Assembly: GCA_028673005.1 (NCBI GenBank)
Contig: CM054116.1
Span: forward strand, 22,173,840 to 22,237,839
Origin: Tanypteryx hageni
Taxonomy: Eukaryota; Arthropoda; Insecta; Odonata; Petaluridae
DNA: 64,000 nucleotides
Direction: 5' to 3'
Program-made: the position numbers and the translations under genes
Notes under the pieces: model-generated
Database searches by the model: none
Told to the model about the DNA's origin: nothing
The model's input: the letters and a program-made list of their open reading frames with translations, nothing else
Part shown: positions 59,655 to 64,000 of the stretch, one piece after another
Numbering within the stretch: the first letter of the stretch is position 1
How the letters are laid out: the number at the start of each line of letters is the position of its first letter

Positions 59655-62600
59655 TTATGCTAATAATTTCCAAATCATTTGTTGATTTTTAGAAATTGTT
59701 GGTGTGATCTTTTGTTTGACATGGCTGTCACTAGCTAAATGATGTCCCTGTCTGAGCCATGATTTGATGTAGGGAACTGCATCAAACTCTTCCAATGACT
59801 TCCCAATTAAATTGATAGTCATTAGGTGACTTGTAGTCTCAATAAGTAGAGAATTTCTCTTAACATCAACGATATTGTTCATGGTGCTGAATCCTCTCTC
59901 AGATTCTGCTGAACTAACAGCAACTACATTCCAAATTTTTCTAGCCCTTATAATACTGTCTGAGACTTTTATATATTCAATATCTCTATTATCGACTAAG
60001 TTCGGGAAATCGTTTATTGGAATGTCATATTTAGTTAGTTGGCTTAATTTTAGTAATTTTTGTTCAACTTCAATCCACGGAGCTTCGCAAACATCATTTG
60101 GCCAAGTTTCAGGATTCAATAAATTGAAAGAACTTAAAAGTTAATTATATTTTTCACCCCTCCCTAAGGACTGCATAACCTTACAGAGGTGGGAGGGCTT
60201 GTGTACTCTTATGAACCAAAGAGCTATGCCAGTCTGAGGGGAAGAGTCAGGCTAAGAAGCAGTCTTGGGGGTTTTACATCCCCCTGTGCAAGGGCAGCAG
60301 CTTGCGCAGTACCTCTGTAGGTGTTGATCATGTGGATCTGAACAGCTACAGATGGGTAATCACTCTTGTGAAACTGCGATGAGGAAAGCAAGGGGAAACA
60401 ACCTCATTATATTTTCCATGATAGGCTGAAAAGCTGCAAATACCTCGATGGATCTCTCTGAGGTAAAATAGTCCCCCAATCGGATCTCCGGATGGGGATT
60501 ACCCTAGGGGATGCACAGAGGAAATGTAACATTAATAAGAAGAAAGTAAGTAGTGAGAAATTAAGAATAGGCACATGGAATGTTAGGACTATGAATTCAG
60601 GGAGTAAACTAGAGAACTTAAAAAGGGAAATGAGAAGGAATAATGTAGGTATAGTAGGTCTTAGTGAAATTCAGATGAATTTAAGATTATTTACTCGGGA
60701 GGAGAGAAAAAGGAAAGAGGAGTGGGGATTATGATGAGAAAAGAGATAGCTGAAAGAATTAGCAAGGTAGTGATAGTTAATGATAGATTAATAGCCGTAA
60801 AACTTCAGATGGAGCCAGTGGAAATGCTTATAATTCAAGTGTATATGCCAACAACTAATGCTGGTGACAACGAAGTAGATGAAATGTAGGAACAGATTAC
60901 AGAGATATTGGAGGAGGGAAAAGGAAGGATCACCACCATAGTAATGGGAGACTGAAACAGTGTAGTCGGAGAGGGACAGGAAGATAACATAGTAGGAAAA
61001 TATGGACTAGGGAAGAGAAATGAAAGAGGGAAGAAACTTGTGGAATTCTGCCATAGAAATAGACTGATTGTAACTAATACATGGTTTAAGCATCACCAGA
61101 AGAGACTTTACACATGGAGGAGACCAGAGACGATACCAGATAGATATACTAGTCAATGAAAGATTTAGAAATAGCATTAAAAATTTGAAAACACTACCAG
61201 AGGCAGATATCGATTCCGACCACAACTTTTTGGTGGCAAATACACAATGTAGACTGAAGAGCATTAAGAGAAACATAAGAGTGAACAAGAAATGGAACTT
61301 ATCATTAGAGGAACTCTTAAAGAACAAGGAGGCTATCATGACTGAGCTGGAGGAAAGGTTGGGAGAGAGAGCTGAAGAAAATAGGAAGAATGTAGATGAG
61401 GAGTGGAGATACATCCATAGCAATGTTAAAGATGTAATGGAAAAAAAGGTAGGAAAGATAATAGGCGAAAGAAACAAAAAAACCCTGGGTCATAGCAGCC
61501 ATGCTGCAAAAAATGGAAGAGAGGAGAAAGTGGAAGAAAATAAACACTGAAGAAGGCCAAAGAAAGTACAAGGAGTTCAATAATGCTTTAAGAAGGGAAA
61601 CAGATAAAGCCAGAGAACAGTGGATAAATGAGAAATGCGAGGAAATTGTTGAGTGTGAAAGAATTTGTAGAACAGACCTCATGTATAACAAAGCAAGGGA
61701 ACTATTCAAGAAAAAGGCAAGAAAGATAGGACGTAAAGGAATCATGAACAAAAGTGGTAAAATAGTCTCGGAGCCAGACAATGTAAAGAATGTTTGGAAA
61801 GAATACATTGAGGTGCTGTATGACAAAGTAGGAAAGCCAAGAAATATTGAATTAAATGAAAAAGAGGATGTGGAAGAAGACTAGCTAGGACCAAGTATTC
61901 TTGAGTCTGAAGTTAAAAGAGCAATTGATGACATAAAAAGAAGGAAGGCTGTTGGGAGTGATGATATATCAGTGGACGTTCTTAAGGTTTTGGGGTCTAA
62001 AGCAGTTAAGCAACTCACAAAATTCTTTAACCAAGTATATGATACTGGCATATAGCCTGAAGATTTTTTAGATGTTGTTATGGTACCACTGGAGAAAAAG
62101 AACAATGCAAAATGTTGTAAGGATTACAGAACTATTAGTTTAATTTCTCATACAGCTAAAGTTCTAACCAGAATTATAACCAAAAGAATTGAAGGTAAAA
62201 TAAAAAAGGAGCTGCAAGATAATCAGTTTGGTTTCAGGAGAGGAAGAGGGACTAGAGATGCTATAGGATGTATGAGGATGATGATAGAAAGAGTGCTAGA
62301 AGTCAATAAAGATATGTATTTTTGTTTTGTAGATTGGGAGAAAGCTTTTGACTGAGTGAAATGGGATAAAATGTTGGGTGTTTTAAAAAAAACAGGAATA
62401 GATTGGAAAGATAAAAGACTGCTTAAAAACCTTTACTTTGGTCAAAAGATTAGAGTCAGGGTTGAAGGAGAAGAAACAGAAAGTACTTCAATAGGGAGGG
62501 GAGTGAGGCAGGGATGTCCTATTTCACCAGGGATATTTAATATTTATGCAGAAACAATAACAGAAGAAGCGTTGATGGAAGAGAAAGGATTTAAGATAGG

Positions 62601-64000
62601 AGGTGAAAGTATTACCACCATTAAATATGCAGATGATCAGGGATTAATAGCAGAAGACCAGAAAGAACTTCAGAGGATGACAGACAGACTAGTGGAGGTT
62701 GGCCAACAATATGGAATGAAGATCAATGCCAAAAAACGAAAGTCATGGTGGTTTCAAAGGAACATAAAGAATTAAATATAATGATAAATGGCCAAAAATT
62801 GGAACAAGTAAGTAGTTTCAAATATCTTGGCAGTATTTTAGCGCAGTAGTAGTATACAGTAGTAGTACAGTAGTATACAGAACATCAGAAGTAGGATTGC
62901 AATGGCAAAAGCAGCATTTAACAAGAAGAAGGAGCTTCTCACAAGCAAGAAAATAAATTTAGAAACAAGGAAGAAATTAGCAAAATGCTACATATGGAGC
63001 ATAGCTCTTTATGGTGCAGAGACGTGGACGGTAAGGAGAAAGGAGGAAAAATATTTAGAAAGTTTTGAGATGTGGGTATGGAGGAGGACGATGAAAGTGA
63101 AATGGACAGAGAGAAAGAGAAATAAAGTATTATAAATGGTGAGAGAAGAAAGGATGCTAATAAAAACAATCAGGAAAAGAAAAGCAAATTGGATAGGGCA
63201 CATATTGAGAAGACGGTGTTTACCAAGGACGATCTTAGAAGGAAGAAGAAGAGGAAGATGGAGAAAAAGAATAGGAATATTAGAGAATATAAAGCACAAA
63301 TATAGTACTTATAGAGGTATAAAAGAGGCTTCTAGGGAGAGAGAGAGAAATGGAGGCAGCGATTCAGCTAAAACCTGTCTTCGGACAGCAGCATGATGAT
63401 GATGATGATATTTTTCACTTTTGTCATCAAACAACAAACGCATTTCCATATAAGTTATTAGACAATCTAATAGTTTTTCTCTTGGAATTGATACTTTATT
63501 TTGTTTTGTTTCAAATAGTATATCATATTTCTTCGTTTCTATAATATCTTCCGCTTCTCTTTCATAGTTTCCTTTATTTAGTTAAATATGTTCAATCACT
63601 TTCATCGTTCGTCGAATTAATCTGTCAGCTTTAATAACTGAAACATTTCTTTCTTGTAAAGCTAAGGATAGTATTGACATCTCTGTTAAAATGTCGTTTA
63701 TTAAAGCCAAATCTCTAAAAAAAATTTCATTTTCCAAATGTTTAACTACTCCCATTTCACAATTTCTATTAAAGTGAATAAACAAGGCTTGATACGATTT
63801 TCAAACTGCTTTTGCAGCTCGAGCACTACAAGCTGCCCATCGAGGTCCAAATATTCTTCCAATTTTCATTATTTCAATTCCCAGCTCTTCAGATGTATTA
63901 TTTAATTCTCTCTGGTGTTTATTTGATGTATGGTAGTCAACATAAAGTTTATCGAGAAAAGATATAAAGTGATTCACTTGATTTACATCTTTTATTGCAT
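59655..64000 (-). pseudogene. hAT transposase relic interrupted by a LINE
   Basis: The minus strand, entering at the right edge, reads NQVNHFISFLDKLYVDYHTS, IGRIFGPRWAACSARAAKAV (then TGA in place of Trp), ALINDILTEMSILSLALQER and FETKQNKVSIPREKLLDCLI. Beyond the LINE it continues with NLLNPETWPNDVCEAPWIEV and the dimerisation block VVAVSSAESERGFSTMNNIV, RNSLLIETTSHLMTINLIGK. This is the C-terminal half of a hAT transposase, the KIAA1586-like type in my judgement. Stops: TGA at the Trp above, TAA after EHI, and TAA just before LLSSFN. The N-terminal half lies past 64000. Confidence 0.78.
60158..63407 (+). mobile_element. RTE-like LINE with perfect 11-base target duplication
   Basis: Flanked by ATATTTTTCAC at 60147-60157 and 63408-63418, and ends in repeated ATG units. 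The start has a GC-richer non-coding leader. One long coding region follows with breaks. Endonuclease: LRIGTWNVRTMNSGSKLENL, NNVGIVGLSEIQ and IVMGD. Reverse transcriptase: KDYRTISLISHTAKVLTRII, NQFGFRRGRGTRDA, VDWEKAFD (then TGA for Arg), GRGVRQGCPISPGIFNIYAE and KYADDQGL. C-terminal tail: KANWIGHILRRRCLPRTILE. Several stops and frameshifts (near 60700, 60890, 61170, 61880, 62355, 62750, 63135) make it inactive. Nearly full length (3250 bases). Confidence 0.9.

Noticed and set aside
1..64000. CRISPR arrays, operons or phage genes
   Set aside because: No regularly spaced repeats or prokaryotic gene layout; the introns and element types show a eukaryotic genome.

Overview
The window looks like AT-rich nuclear DNA from an arthropod, most likely an insect with a large, transposon-laden genome. 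This rests on short exons with GT-AG introns, three recognisable animal genes, and a dense mix of hAT, mariner, Tigger/pogo, Penelope-like, CR1-like, RTE-like and Ty3/Gypsy-like elements. I cannot name the species from sequence alone. All gene models below were assembled by hand from reading frame, splice sites and remembered family motifs. No database search was run.

Host genes. (1) Positions 49219 down to 1442 (minus strand) hold one gene: a WDR6-type WD40 protein, the animal partner of the FTSJ1/TRM7 tRNA 2'-O-methyltransferase. I could join 16 exons with consistent phases into about 1212 codons with no internal stop. Its 15 introns, the largest about 11 kb, contain most of the mobile elements in the window. 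(2) Positions 57284 down to 55055 (minus) hold a four-exon gene for a 228-residue CIA30-domain protein that begins with what looks like a secretory signal peptide rather than a mitochondrial presequence. (3) From 57997 (plus) there are the first three exons of a 1-Cys peroxiredoxin (Prdx6 type); the remaining exons lie beyond the right edge. Genes 2 and 3 are head to head with 712 bases between their start codons.

Mobile DNA inside WDR6, left to right. Intron 15 holds Tigger fragments and a hAT-type element (8-base target duplication) with a second one nested inside it. Intron 14 holds a pogo-type element with a nested hAT miniature element. Intron 13 holds a Tigger transposase relic, a dead 1.3-kb mariner, a palindrome carrying two divergent tRNA-like units, and a Penelope fragment. 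Intron 12 holds a long-TIR miniature element. Intron 10 holds a second mariner cut by a hAT miniature element. Intron 5 holds a complete SINE, a hAT relic with a CR1-like LINE inside it, and a 1.34-kb foldback element. Intron 4 holds a tandem duplication, a decayed Gypsy-like element and a Penelope element. Intron 3 holds a Penelope fragment ending in an AT palindrome, a SINE fragment and a hAT miniature element. Intron 2 holds a pogo-type miniature element.

Right of WDR6. There is a second copy of the long-TIR miniature element, a LINE reverse-transcriptase fragment with an ATT tail, a Tigger-type element, a tRNA-like unit and, at the end (59650-64000, minus), a hAT transposase relic interrupted by a 3250-base RTE-like LINE with a clean 11-base target duplication.

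No prokaryotic features, CRISPR arrays or rRNA genes were seen. The most unusual items are the hAT/CR1 chimeric ORF with an SGNH-esterase segment, the foldback element with a transposase-like fragment in its loop, the paired tRNA-like units with a GGC anticodon, and the signal-peptide CIA30 protein.
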